Origin: Ruminococcus sp.
GTDB taxonomy: Bacteria; Bacillota; Clostridia; Oscillospirales; Ruminococcaceae
Direction of reading: 5' to 3'
Length of the DNA stretch: 8,970 nt
Assembly: GCA_017544125.1 (NCBI GenBank)
Contig: JAFYET010000298.1
Location: 1-8,970, forward strand
Part shown: positions 1 to 8,047 of the stretch, in pieces
How positions within the stretch are numbered: the first letter of the stretch is position 1
How the letters are laid out: the number at the start of each line of letters is the position of its first letter
The notes under the pieces: generated by a model
What the model was told of the DNA's origin: nothing
The model's input: only the letters and a program-made list of their open reading frames with translations
The model's database searches: none
Translations under genes and position numbers: made by a program

Positions 1-583
1 AATTCTTTGTAGAGATAAGCATTCTTATCTCTTCTCTTGTATCATCATCAGCGCCCAGCTTAGCCACAAGCTCCTTGAAATAGCCTATATGCCCAAGCTC
101 CAGCCTGAAATTATCCTTATCGAACATCGCAAGCGCTTCAACTGCTGTACACAGCACCTCGTAATCGGCACGCTTGCTGTTTTTTCCGCCTATAAGCTCA
201 ATTCCCGCCTGAACTGTCTCGTCAGAGCGTCCTTTGAGCAGGGCGTTGTTTTCATATATTCTCTGGTTGTAGTAAAGGCGAAGCGGCATCTTAGCGTCCT
301 TAAGCCTTGTAGCCACAAGCCTTGCAATCGGGATTGTTGAATCGGGGCGCATAACTATTATCCTGCCCTTTGAATCAAAGGTCTTGTAAAGGTTCTCCGT
401 CCTGAAATTCCTTGTGCTGCCGTTGAACACATCAAAGAATTCAAGCCCTGGGGTAACTACCTCGCTGTAACCGAATGCCGAAAACAGCTCTTTAAGGCGC
501 TTTTCAACGCTGCGCCTTGCAAGGCATTCCTCAAACAAAAGGTCTCTCGTTCCCTCAGGGGTTATAAGGTCGTATCTTTTCAT
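1..583 (-). CDS. hisZ: HisZ, ATP phosphoribosyltransferase regulatory subunit (partial, C-terminal part off the left edge)
   Basis: HisZ is a catalytically dead histidyl-tRNA synthetase paralogue. It binds the short form of HisG and makes the first enzyme of histidine synthesis active and histidine-sensitive. The visible 194 residues carry the class II synthetase-like start TPEGTRD (8-14), MRPDSTIPIAR (78-88) and QAGIELIG (125-132). The region matching synthetase motif 2 reads YENN (110-113) where real HisRS has an FRxE-type sequence. The motif-2 arginine and glutamate are therefore gone, which favours HisZ over HisS. The frame is open to the edge; family members are usually near 400 residues, so about half is missing. 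Two ATG codons lie side by side (586-584 and 583-581). GGAG at 594-591 is 4 bases from the first and 7 from the second, so I chose the second. It is the first gene of its own transcription unit; hisG probably follows to the left, which is inference. Confidence 0.88.
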   Translation of the reverse strand, partial: MKRYDLITPEGTRDLLFEECLARRSVEKRLKELFSAFGYSEVVTPGLEFFDVFNGSTRNFRTENLYKTFDSKGRIIVMRPDSTIPIARLVATRLKDAKMPLRLYYNQRIYENNALLKGRSDETVQAGIELIGGKNSKRADYEVLCTAVEALAMFDKDNFRLELGHIGYFKELVAKLGADDDTREEIRMLISTKN

Positions 584-586
584 CAT

Positions 587-600
587 CTATCTCCGTTCTC
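587..600 (-). promoter_or_regulatory. Ribosome binding site of hisZ, decides between two adjacent ATG codons
   Basis: On the minus strand GGAG occupies 594-591. The spacer to the ATG at 586 is 4 bases and to the ATG at 583 is 7 bases. The latter is closer to the usual 5-9, so translation most likely begins at 583 (MKRYDL), though the first ATG would add only one methionine. Confidence 0.6.
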
Positions 601-641
601 ACTTTATTGTAGTAAAGTATTAGCATAGTAACATAATGCTA
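601..641 (-). other. Two small hairpins in the predicted hisZ leader RNA
   Basis: On the minus strand the leader can fold TAGCAT (641-636) with ATGCTA (626-621) over a 9-base loop. ACTTTA (618-613) can also pair with TAAAGT (606-601) over a 6-base loop. The first stem would sit almost at the 5' end of the transcript and the second just before the ribosome binding site. Both have 6 bp and are AT-rich, so they are weak. The first stem overlaps the operator palindrome and may only reflect that symmetry. No T-box or terminator shape is present. Confidence 0.35.
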
Positions 642-650
642 TGTTACTAT
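625..650. promoter_or_regulatory. Perfect 11-bp inverted repeat at the hisZ start site, candidate repressor operator
   Basis: The arms ATAGTAACATA (625-635) and TATGTTACTAT (640-650) are exact reverse complements around a 4-base centre. The outer two bases share positions 649-650 with the -10 box, and the expected transcription start (about 642) lies inside the site. A bound protein here would block RNA polymerase, so a repressor operator is the natural reading. Transcription starting near 642 would not copy the whole palindrome, which argues for a DNA site rather than an RNA hairpin. HisR (YerC-like, TrpR superfamily) is a known kind of regulator of his genes in Gram-positive bacteria and is the first candidate, but I cannot match the motif from memory. 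Confidence 0.6.
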
Positions 651-677
651 ATTATCATATTGAACAAATATTGTCAA
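649..677 (-). promoter_or_regulatory. Sigma-A promoter of hisZ
   Basis: Read on the minus strand, a perfect -35 box TTGACA (677-672) is followed by a 17-base spacer and the -10 box TAATAT (654-649), one base off TATAAT. Spacing is optimal for housekeeping sigma-A. The expected transcription start is near 642, giving a leader of about 59 bases before the hisZ start. The surrounding DNA is clearly more AT-rich than the flanking genes. This is the only convincing promoter in the window. Confidence 0.85.
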
Positions 678-751
678 GCGCAGCTATGTAATAAGCACAA
701 TTTTCGGGCTAATAAATAGTTTTATATCGAAATTGAGCCCTATATTATACA

Positions 752-1420
752 TTATATATAACTAAAAATTTCCTGCGGGTCATCAAGCGCTTTAAAATGC
801 GGTCTGCGCTCAATAACATCGTTGTTTTCATCATATGAATACCACATAGCCTGAAGTGCCTTCATCCCTACTGCCTCGGCAGCTTCAAGCTCACCGCTCC
901 CGCCATCGCCAATATACAGGCACTCATCAGCCTTTACGCCAAGCCTTTCAAGGCATATGTCAAATATCTCCCTCTCGGGCTTTCTTACTTTCAGCTCATA
1001 TGACAAGCAGGGCGCATCAAAGTATTTATATAATACACTTTCCTTTATGGCTGCCGCCTCCTCAGAAAAGCAGTTGCTGATAAGCCCGATCATTATGCCC
1101 TTTGCCTTAATTGCTTCAAGCATAGGAATTATACCCTCGTGCATAGTTTCAAAGCACCTGTCCTTTGTGGCTCTGCGCTTTTTGCAGATAAGTGAGAGCA
1201 TATCATCGCTGTAAGCATCATTCTCTTTGAGTATGCGCTCTATCGTCTGCTCAAAGGTTATCTTCCCGACAGTTCTGTCATTTTCAAGGCTACGCCACAT
1301 ACTGCGAAAGCTCCCGGTATCCACCCCCGCATCAGCCGCCATAGCTTCGCTGAAATACAGCGGCGTGCGGTAGTGGGTTATGAGCGTTTCATACATATCA
1401 AATATAACAGCTTTTATCAT
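752..1420 (-). CDS. HAD-superfamily hydrolase, haloacid dehalogenase-like, substrate unknown
   Basis: A soluble 222-residue HAD protein with all four loops visible. Motif I is FDMYETL (nucleophile Asp8), motif II LISN (Ser115), motif III a lysine in KVRKP (Lys147), and motif IV YIGDGGSGE (Asp172). The usual second aspartate of DxDxT is Tyr10, the DxYxT form also seen in 2-haloacid dehalogenases and some other HAD groups. The family hydrolyses phosphoesters or carbon-halogen bonds; which one cannot be told here. Residues between motifs I and II are helical in character, as in a C1-type cap. I chose the ATG at 1420 because GAGG (1432-1429), overlapping the polC stop, is 8 bases from it. An ATG at 1426 would add two residues but has almost no spacer. 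The gene follows polC by 10 bases and is probably the last of the operon, with translation likely coupled to polC. Confidence 0.85.
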   Translation of the reverse strand: MIKAVIFDMYETLITHYRTPLYFSEAMAADAGVDTGSFRSMWRSLENDRTVGKITFEQTIERILKENDAYSDDMLSLICKKRRATKDRCFETMHEGIIPMLEAIKAKGIMIGLISNCFSEEAAAIKESVLYKYFDAPCLSYELKVRKPEREIFDICLERLGVKADECLYIGDGGSGELEAAEAVGMKALQAMWYSYDENNDVIERRPHFKALDDPQEIFSYI

Positions 1421-1426
1421 TTGCAT

Positions 1427-1433
1427 TCCCTCA
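1427..1433 (-). promoter_or_regulatory. Ribosome binding site of the HAD gene, overlapping the polC stop codon
   Basis: On the minus strand the polC stop TGA (1433-1431) runs straight into the Shine-Dalgarno sequence as TGAGGGA. GAGG at 1432-1429 is 2 bases from the ATG at 1426 and 8 bases from the ATG at 1420, which favours the downstream start. The overlap suggests that ribosomes ending polC help start the HAD gene. Confidence 0.6.
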
Positions 1434-4400
1434 GAAAAGCGTCATCTGGTTTTCAAGCGGCATATCACCGAATGCGCCGTTCTCTACAAGTGTATCAATT
1501 ACAGCGCTCGAAACACCGCTTTGCAGCCTGAATTCCTCGACGGATATAAAGTCGCCGCCCTTGGCTTTTTCATATAAGCTGTCGGCAGCGGCACCGCCAA
1601 CGCCCTTTATCGAGCAGAAAGGCAGCCTTATCTTCCCGTCCTCTATCTGATATATCTTTGAGTGTGACTTGTGTATATCAACAGGCAGGAACTCATATCC
1701 ACGGGAAAGCATCTCGTTTATAAGCATAAGGGTTTCAAGCACGCCGTCGTCCTTGGCGGTCTTTTCCTCCTTGGGCTTGTTCTTTATCTCTTCCATTTTG
1801 TTTCTTACCTGATATACGCCCTTGACTGCCGTCTCAGCATCAAAGTCCTCACCTCTTACAGTGAAGATAGATGCATAGAAAACAAGCGGCTTGTGTACCT
1901 TGAACCAGCAAAGCCTTATCGCCGCCGTAACATAAGCAGCAGCGTGCGCCTTGGGGAACATATATTTTATCTTAAGACAGCTGTCAATGTACCACTCGGG
2001 AACATTGTGGTCTCTCATATTCTGCTTCATCTCTTCTGTGAGCAGCTTGGGGGCTTTGCCCTTACGGGTTATCTCCATTATCTTGAATGACAGCTTGGGC
2101 TCAACACCGTGGTAGATAAGGTATGTCATAATGCTGTCACGGGTGCCGATAACATTTGAAATGTCACAGGTCCCCTGTGCGATAAGCTCCTGCGCATTGC
2201 CGAGCCATACGTCTGTTCCGTGCGAAAGCCCCGATATCTGCAACAGATCGGAGAAGTTCTTGGGACGTGATTCCAGCAGCATTCCTCTTACAAAGGGCGT
2301 GCCCATTTCGGGTATGCCCAAGGTTCCCGTCTGGCAGAATATATCATCTTCGGTAACGCCCAACGCTGTGGGTGATGTGAACAGCGAATAAACATCGGGG
2401 TCTGACATAGGCACCTTTGTGATATCCATATCAGAGAAACCCTCGAGGTATTTGTATATAGTAGGTACATCATGCCCCAGCTCATCGAGCTTTAGTATAG
2501 TATCATGCAGCGAATGGAAGTCAAAGTGGGTAGTGACGATGTCAGAGTCGGCCTTCTCAGCAGGGTGCTGCACGGGCGTGAAGTCATACACCTCATAATC
2601 GCTCGGTATAACTACCATGCCGCCGGGGTGCTGACCTGTGGTTCTCTTGACATTAAGGCAGCCGTTTATCATACGCTGCATCTCTGCTTTGTGAACTTCA
2701 ATGTGACGCTCTTCAAGATAGTTCTTTACATAGCCGAACGCCGTTTTGTCAGCAACGCCCGCAATAGTGCCCGCCTTGAAAACGTGATCCTGACCGAAAA
2801 GCTCTTCTGTGTATTTATGCGCCTTTGACTGATAGTCGCCCGAGAAGTTAAGGTCGATATCAGGCGCTTTGTCGCCGTCAAACCCAAGGAACGTCTCGAA
2901 AGGTATGTCATGCCCGTCACGGTGCATATCCTCACCGCACTCGGGGCAAGCCTTCGGCGGCAGGTCAAAGCCCGAGCCGACAGAACCGTCGTCAATAAAC
3001 TCGCTGTGCCTGCATTTGGGGCAGACATAATGCGGCTGTAAGGGGTTTACCTCTGAAATGCCCGACATAGACGCAACAAATGAAGAACCGACCGAGCCAC
3101 GAGAGCCCACCTGATAGCCGTTCTCATTAGAGTTAGCCACCAGCTTCTGTGATATCATGTAAAGCACCGCAAAGCCGTGCTTGATAATAGAATCAAGCTC
3201 TCTTTTAAGCCTCTTGAATACTATCTCGGGAATATGCCCCTCAAAATACTGTGATACATCAATATCCTCACCTTCGGGTATCTCAATACTCTCGGGGTCG
3301 CAGTTGCCGTAGATAGAGCAGCACTTTCTCCAGCATATTACCTGTAATTCTCTCACAGCGCCCTCGATAAACGGTGTATACGTCCCGTTCGGGAATGCCT
3401 TTACATCGGGGTCTATCATATCGGCTATGAGGTTTGTGTTTGTTACAACTACCTCCATCGCCTTTTCTTCGCCGAGGTATGCAAAGTCCTTTAACATCTC
3501 ATCTGTGGTCTTAAGATACAGAGGCGGCTGGTTGTCGCAGTCGCTGTACTTGACCGACTGGAGGATCGCCCTGAATATAGCATCGCCCTTGTCCATAAAA
3601 TGAACATCGCCCGTTGCGCAAACAGGTATGCCCAGCTCTTCACCGAGCCTTATTATCGTCCTGTTGAAGTCATGCAGCTGCTCTATATTTGATACATCGC
3701 CTTTTCTGAGCATGAACATATTGTTCCCGTCAGGCTGTATCTCTAAGTAATCATAATAGCTCGCTATCTTGCAGAGCTCCGCCCAGGGTCTGCCTGCATA
3801 TACAGCCCTGAAAAGCTCGCCTGCCTCGCAGGCACTGCCTACGATAAGCCCCTCTCTGTGCTTTGAAAGCTCCGACTTGGGAATTCTCGGGTTGCCTTTG
3901 AAGTATTTGAGGTTAGACATTGATATGAGCTTGTACAGATTTTTAAGCCCCGTGTTGTTTCTTACAAGTATTATCTGGTGATAGCTGTTCTTGATAGAAT
4001 TAGCATCTTCTATCTTAAGCAGCGTGTTAAGCCTGTCGCAGGTAAGCGTTTCACCCGGGTTCTCGGCAATAAGCCGCTCGCAGAGCTTTTTGAATATCCT
4101 GCTGAGTACATCTGCATCGTCGCAGGCTCTGTGGTGATTGAAATCCCCCACTTCAAGATGCTTTGCCAGTGTATCCAGCTTGTGCCTTGAAAGCGTAGGC
4201 AGCATACACCTTGACATAGGCAGCGTGTCGATTGCCGAAAATTCAAAGGTCACGCCCAATCTCTCGGCACAGGTGCTTATAAAGCCCGTGTCAAAGTCGG
4301 CATTGTGCGCTACAAGCACAGGCTTCTCACCGCAGAAGTCCATAAACTTCTTCAGCGCCTCTGCCTCCTTGTCAGCCCCCTGCACCATTTCGTTTGTAAT

Positions 4401-5906
4401 GCCTGTGAGCTTTGTTATAAACGGCGTTATCTCCCTCTCGGGATCAACGAAGATGTTGAATTTCTCAACAACATCAAGGTTGTTTATCTTTACAGCACCT
4501 ATCTCGATTATCCTCTCAGTGGTCGCCGAGGTGCCGGTAGTCTCTAAGTCAAAGACGATTATCTCGCCGGTTAGGGGTCTGCTGTCGCTGCCCTTCATTA
4601 TCTCTATCTCGTCATTTATCTGATAGGCTTCAATGCCGTAAATAGTCTTGAAATCACCGCCGCCCTTTCTTATGTCGGCAGTTGCGTTCATAGCATCGGG
4701 GTAGCCCTGAACCACGCCGTGGTCGGTTATAGCAAGCGCCTTGTGCCCCCATTCAAAGGCACGGTTTACCAGCTTGTCCGCAGGTGCAAGAGCGTCCATG
4801 CTCGACATATTGGTGTGGCAGTGCAGCTCAACACGCTTTACCTCAGCATTGTCCTTTTGCTTTATCCTCTTGACGACCATTATGTTTTCGGGCATGAAAT
4901 TGAGCGAGTGGTCAAAATCATCCTGCTCGATGTTGCCGCTTGCGATTATTGTCTTACCCTTTTTAAGCTCTTCAAGAACCGCTTCAAGCTGCGCCCTTGT
5001 GTATTTCACATACTTGCCCTTTTTGTTTGAGCCTATTATCTTTATTGAGAATGAGCTTGTGTAGTCGGTAAACATTATGCTCGCTATGAGCATACCCGTC
5101 TTTGTTTCCTTAGTCTCAACGCTGAAAATATCGCCCCAAACGGTTATGTCGTTGGCAGGCTCCAGCGGCAGCTCCTTCATCGGTGTTACCTTGGTGTCAG
5201 ATGCAATGGGTCCGCCCTTTACAACGAGCGCATTCTCAGCTAAGAGCGAAAGCCTTGTAAAATCGGCATTAAACGTCCTGTACGACACCTCAGCGCCGTT
5301 TGCGGCGGGGGCAGACACCTGCTTGTTCTCCTGGGGCTTCTTTTTATTGCCCTCGTTTGTATAAAGCGGCGCATTTGACGATGCAGCGTCACTTATCATC
5401 TGAATATGCTGTGTGTCGTGGGCGTTCTCATCAAGTTCCAATACGCCGTCAAATTCTACGGATATGCTTCTTGAAAACAGCTCGTCAATAAGCTGCGGCA
5501 GAACTCTTTCAATACCCTGATCTTTAAGTATCGAAAGCCCGCCTATCTTAAGCGTTATCTTAAGCACATCGCCGTTTATGCTGCAATCACAGTTGTCAAA
5601 AAAACCGTTCACGAACGGGAATTTTGACTTTAAGTGCCCGAACACTAAAGGCATTACCTCTGCATTAAGCATATCGGGTGTGAACTTTGGCTTGAGCGTA
5701 AGCCTTTTCAGCCTCATAGCATTAGCAACACGGCGCTCAAACATTTCCTTGTTGTCAGCGCTTATAACATTTTCGTAAACAGCATTTACTTCGAGGCTGT
5801 TGTCAAGCTCAAAGTATGTGAGCTTCAACACTCTGCCGTCTTCTATCTCCTTTGGTATCAGCTCTTCATACCCGCTGAAAAGCTCTATCAGTTTTTTATC
5901 AGGCAT
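1431..5906 (-). CDS. polC: DNA polymerase III PolC-type, replicative polymerase with built-in proofreading exonuclease
   Basis: The 1491-residue protein is the leading-strand replicase of low-GC Gram-positive bacteria. An N-terminal PolC domain (1-160) and a variable linker precede an OB fold (about 250-345). The PHP domain has HCH (362-364), TDHG (394-397) and GDVH (766-769). It is split by a DEDDh exonuclease (about 447-605) with Asp453, Glu455, Asp539, His592 and Asp597. The polymerase core shows GSRGSVGSS (934-942), zinc pairs CPKC (962-965) and CPEC (987-990), Asp1016/Asp1018 in [15 protein letters not shown] (1089-1096), LKLD ending at Asp1141, and [10 protein letters not shown]. The C-terminal QMTLF is a sliding-clamp binding motif. 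B. subtilis PolC is about 1437 residues; part of the excess is an acidic insertion near 868-890. The protein is complete. Its ATG follows ispG by 30 bases, with AAGG 8 bases upstream. Confidence 0.98.
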   Translation of the reverse strand: MPDKKLIELFSGYEELIPKEIEDGRVLKLTYFELDNSLEVNAVYENVISADNKEMFERRVANAMRLKRLTLKPKFTPDMLNAEVMPLVFGHLKSKFPFVNGFFDNCDCSINGDVLKITLKIGGLSILKDQGIERVLPQLIDELFSRSISVEFDGVLELDENAHDTQHIQMISDAASSNAPLYTNEGNKKKPQENKQVSAPAANGAEVSYRTFNADFTRLSLLAENALVVKGGPIASDTKVTPMKELPLEPANDITVWGDIFSVETKETKTGMLIASIMFTDYTSSFSIKIIGSNKKGKYVKYTRAQLEAVLEELKKGKTIIASGNIEQDDFDHSLNFMPENIMVVKRIKQKDNAEVKRVELHCHTNMSSMDALAPADKLVNRAFEWGHKALAITDHGVVQGYPDAMNATADIRKGGGDFKTIYGIEAYQINDEIEIMKGSDSRPLTGEIIVFDLETTGTSATTERIIEIGAVKINNLDVVEKFNIFVDPEREITPFITKLTGITNEMVQGADKEAEALKKFMDFCGEKPVLVAHNADFDTGFISTCAERLGVTFEFSAIDTLPMSRCMLPTLSRHKLDTLAKHLEVGDFNHHRACDDADVLSRIFKKLCERLIAENPGETLTCDRLNTLLKIEDANSIKNSYHQIILVRNNTGLKNLYKLISMSNLKYFKGNPRIPKSELSKHREGLIVGSACEAGELFRAVYAGRPWAELCKIASYYDYLEIQPDGNNMFMLRKGDVSNIEQLHDFNRTIIRLGEELGIPVCATGDVHFMDKGDAIFRAILQSVKYSDCDNQPPLYLKTTDEMLKDFAYLGEEKAMEVVVTNTNLIADMIDPDVKAFPNGTYTPFIEGAVRELQVICWRKCCSIYGNCDPESIEIPEGEDIDVSQYFEGHIPEIVFKRLKRELDSIIKHGFAVLYMISQKLVANSNENGYQVGSRGSVGSSFVASMSGISEVNPLQPHYVCPKCRHSEFIDDGSVGSGFDLPPKACPECGEDMHRDGHDIPFETFLGFDGDKAPDIDLNFSGDYQSKAHKYTEELFGQDHVFKAGTIAGVADKTAFGYVKNYLEERHIEVHKAEMQRMINGCLNVKRTTGQHPGGMVVIPSDYEVYDFTPVQHPAEKADSDIVTTHFDFHSLHDTILKLDELGHDVPTIYKYLEGFSDMDITKVPMSDPDVYSLFTSPTALGVTEDDIFCQTGTLGIPEMGTPFVRGMLLESRPKNFSDLLQISGLSHGTDVWLGNAQELIAQGTCDISNVIGTRDSIMTYLIYHGVEPKLSFKIMEITRKGKAPKLLTEEMKQNMRDHNVPEWYIDSCLKIKYMFPKAHAAAYVTAAIRLCWFKVHKPLVFYASIFTVRGEDFDAETAVKGVYQVRNKMEEIKNKPKEEKTAKDDGVLETLMLINEMLSRGYEFLPVDIHKSHSKIYQIEDGKIRLPFCSIKGVGGAAADSLYEKAKGGDFISVEEFRLQSGVSSAVIDTLVENGAFGDMPLENQMTLF

Positions 5907-5911
5907 AACAG

Positions 5912-5935
5912 TTCCCTTACAGGGGAGCCCTCCTT
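5912..5935 (-). promoter_or_regulatory. polC translation start region with a distant strong and a near weak Shine-Dalgarno, and alternative hairpins
   Basis: On the minus strand a full AAGGAGG (5935-5929) lies just after the ispG stop but 22 bases from the polC ATG, too far to serve it directly. No start codon lies at the right distance from it. A weaker AAGG (5918-5915) is 8 bases from the ATG and is the likely site used. CCCT (5924-5921) can pair with AGGG on either side: 5931-5928, inside the strong site, or 5917-5914, inside the near site. The two pairings exclude each other. Stems of 4 bp with 3-base loops are weak, so a regulatory role is speculative. Confidence 0.35.
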
Positions 5936-5936
5936 C

Positions 5937-6974
5937 TTACATTTTCTCTATCTCGCCGAGCAGCGCATCAAGAGCCTTGCTCTCGTCTACCTTGTACAGC
6001 TTCTGCCCGTTTTTGAATAACACCGCACAGCCGTCGCCGCCTGCGATGCCAATATCAGCCTCGCCTGCCTCGCCTATGCCGTTTACAACGCAGCCCATAA
6101 CAGCTACGGTTATGTTCTTGTCTATGTCCTTAGTTGCCTGCTCTACCTGTTTTGCAAGGCTGACTAAGTCTATCCTCGTTCTTCCGCAGGTCGGGCAGGA
6201 TACTATCTTTACCCCCTCGCCCTTTCCTATGGCTTTGAGTATGTCCTTAGCGGCATATATCTCCTTTATCGGGTCATCGGTGAGCGATACTCTTATCGTC
6301 TCGCCTATCCCGTCACATAAAAGCGAACCAATGCCGACAGCTGACTTTATAAGCCCCATTCGCTCTGTCCCCGCCTCAGTAACGCCCAGGTGCAGCGGGT
6401 AATCGCACTTTTCGCTTAAAAGCCTGTATGCCGCTATCATTGTGGGCACATTTGATGATTTTAAAGATATTACGATATCCTCAAAATCACACTCTTCAAG
6501 TATCCTTACGTGCCCGAGGGCGCTCTCAACAAGCGCCTCTGCGCAGGGGTGCCCGTATTTAGCAAGTATATCCTTTTCAAGCGAGCCGCCGTTTACGCCT
6601 ATCCTGATAGGGATATTATGTTTTTTGCATTCATCAACGACCGCCTGAACCTTATCTCTGCTGCCGATGTTCCCGGGGTTTATCCTTATCTTGTCAATAC
6701 CCGCCTGCGCCGCAGCAACAGCGAGCCTGTAGTCAAAATGAATATCCGCCACCAGCGGTATGCTTATCTTTTCCTTGATAGCAGGTATGAGCGCCACCGC
6801 CGCCATATCGGGTATGGCAGCCCTCACTATCTCGCACCCTGCTTTCTCTAAAGCAACAGCTTGCTTCACCGAGCCCTCTATGTCGGTTGACGGTACATTC
6901 AGCATCGACTGAATATATATCCTGCCACCGTCAAGAACAAGCCCGCCCACTTTAACGGGTCTGCATTTGCGCAT
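5937..6974 (-). CDS. ispG: IspG (GcpE), 4-hydroxy-3-methylbut-2-en-1-yl diphosphate synthase
   Basis: IspG converts 2-C-methyl-D-erythritol 2,4-cyclodiphosphate to HMBPP, the penultimate MEP-pathway step, with a 4Fe-4S cluster and reduced flavodoxin or ferredoxin. The 345-residue cytoplasmic protein has the TIM-barrel part with ADIHFDYRLA (76-85), RINPGN (97-102) and LGVTEAG (196-202). The iron-sulfur domain has SCPTCGRT (Cys260, Cys263) and MGCVVNGIGEA (Cys295, and Glu302 as fourth ligand). Length fits the two-domain bacterial form. The N-terminal signature reads QSMLN (22-26) where I recall QSMTN in most homologues. The ATG is 14 bases after the rseP stop, with GGAG six bases upstream within a G-rich stretch. 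It shares the operon with dxr from the same pathway. Confidence 0.97.
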   Translation of the reverse strand: MRKCRPVKVGGLVLDGGRIYIQSMLNVPSTDIEGSVKQAVALEKAGCEIVRAAIPDMAAVALIPAIKEKISIPLVADIHFDYRLAVAAAQAGIDKIRINPGNIGSRDKVQAVVDECKKHNIPIRIGVNGGSLEKDILAKYGHPCAEALVESALGHVRILEECDFEDIVISLKSSNVPTMIAAYRLLSEKCDYPLHLGVTEAGTERMGLIKSAVGIGSLLCDGIGETIRVSLTDDPIKEIYAAKDILKAIGKGEGVKIVSCPTCGRTRIDLVSLAKQVEQATKDIDKNITVAVMGCVVNGIGEAGEADIGIAGGDGCAVLFKNGQKLYKVDESKALDALLGEIEKM

Positions 6975-6988
6975 TCAGCTCTCCCCCT

Positions 6989-8032
6989 TTAAAACAGCTT
7001 TTTGATATCGTTGAATGTGACAATTAGCATCAGCAGCATAAGCAGTATAATGCCTATAAGATGCACCATTCCCTCATGTTCGGGCTTTACGGGGTGCCTT
7101 GTAACTGCCTCGTAGATAAGGAACATAAGCCTTCCGCCGTCAAGCGCAGGCAGCGGCAGCAGATTGAATAGCCCCACGTTTATCGTTATAAACGCCGCCA
7201 TTGACAGCATCTTGATCCAAAGCGCTGCCCAGTCGATGGATTCTTCCTTTGCTTCGTCCTCTATAACATCACTTATGGTGTTCACTATACCCACAGGCCC
7301 CGAAAGGTCATTAAGGTGATATGTTCCGCTTATAAGGTCACCTAAAGAAATATATATGAGCCTGCCGTATGAAAGCGTAGACCTGCCCGCATATGAAATA
7401 ACACTCAGCGGGTTGGCTTTCTGAGGCGATACCTTGAAGTCAATATGCAAAACGCCTTCGTTCTTGTCAAAGGTAACGTCTTCAAGCGTCTTCTTCTCGC
7501 CGTCTCTTATGACGACCATATCGAACTTCCCGTCCTCATCGCTCTGGAACTGGTAGGAAAGATCCATATCGGTAAATATCCTCATGCCGTTGCATTCTAT
7601 TATCTTATCACCTATCTCCAGCCCTGACGCATGGGAAGATGCAGTGTCCTCAAACCAGCTCACCTGCGTGGTGGTTATGGGCGAGTTGACGATAGTGCTG
7701 ATAATAAGCAGTATAAAGCCGAGAATCAGGTTCATTATAGCGCCAGCTACAACAATAGCCACCCTGCGGGGTACTGACTTATTGCAGAATGCATTCCCGT
7801 CCTCGCTCTTGCTGTCCTCACCCTCCATAGCACAGTAGCCGCCTATGGGCAGTGCTCTGAGTGAATACTGTGTGTCTCCCTTTTTCTTTTTCAGAAGACA
7901 AGGCCCCATACCGATAGAAAACTCATTGACCTTTACGCCGCAGAGCTTTGCTACGATAAAATGCCCGAACTCGTGAATAGCAATGATGATGCTGAATATC
8001 AGTATCGCTATTATAACGCTTATCGCTCCCAT
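6989..8032 (-). CDS. rseP: RseP/RasP-type M50 site-2 zinc metalloprotease
   Basis: An intramembrane protease that cuts transmembrane segments of substrates, classically anti-sigma factors and leftover signal peptides. The first membrane segment (about 3-24) ends in the zinc motif HEFGH (20-24). PIGGYCAMEG (62-71) follows, then a second hydrophobic segment (90-112), a single PDZ domain (about 125-200), GPVGIV (245-250), and the third zinc-ligand motif in NLLPLPALDGG (Asp298) inside another hydrophobic stretch. A last membrane segment spans about 322-340. At 347 residues it matches the single-PDZ clostridial form and is shorter than E. coli RseP. All active-site residues are present. AAAGG lies 8 bases before the ATG, and the gap from dxr is 15 bases. 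Its real substrate in this organism is not indicated, since no sigma/anti-sigma pair is nearby. Confidence 0.96.
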   Translation of the reverse strand: MGAISVIIAILIFSIIIAIHEFGHFIVAKLCGVKVNEFSIGMGPCLLKKKKGDTQYSLRALPIGGYCAMEGEDSKSEDGNAFCNKSVPRRVAIVVAGAIMNLILGFILLIISTIVNSPITTTQVSWFEDTASSHASGLEIGDKIIECNGMRIFTDMDLSYQFQSDEDGKFDMVVIRDGEKKTLEDVTFDKNEGVLHIDFKVSPQKANPLSVISYAGRSTLSYGRLIYISLGDLISGTYHLNDLSGPVGIVNTISDVIEDEAKEESIDWAALWIKMLSMAAFITINVGLFNLLPLPALDGGRLMFLIYEAVTRHPVKPEHEGMVHLIGIILLMLLMLIVTFNDIKKLF

Positions 8033-8047
8033 TCCTTTGTCCTTTCT

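Noticed and set aside
1..583. Histidyl-tRNA synthetase (hisS) instead of hisZ
   Set aside because: The motif 2 region lacks the arginine and glutamate needed for aminoacylation, while other segments fit HisZ.
584..642. T-box riboswitch before hisZ
   Set aside because: The promoter leaves only about 59 leader bases, with no T-box core sequence, specifier loop or terminator.
706..740. GGGCT/AGCCC inverted repeat after the HAD gene as an intrinsic terminator
   Set aside because: Only 5 bp with a 25-base loop and no run of T after it on either strand. How the operon ends is not visible here.
1671..2090. 139-residue plus-strand frame with a hydrophobic stretch
   Set aside because: Antisense to the [10 protein letters not shown] region of polC; the hydrophobic stretch is the complement of Lys/Glu-rich polC codons.
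4138..4623. 161-residue open frame on the plus strand
   Set aside because: Antisense to the exonuclease domain of polC, where catalytic motifs constrain the minus strand; no family features.
5800..6402. 200-residue open frame on the plus strand
   Set aside because: It is antisense across the polC start and the conserved C-terminal part of ispG, is rich in Ser and Pro as shadows of such codon use are, and shows no recognisable motif.
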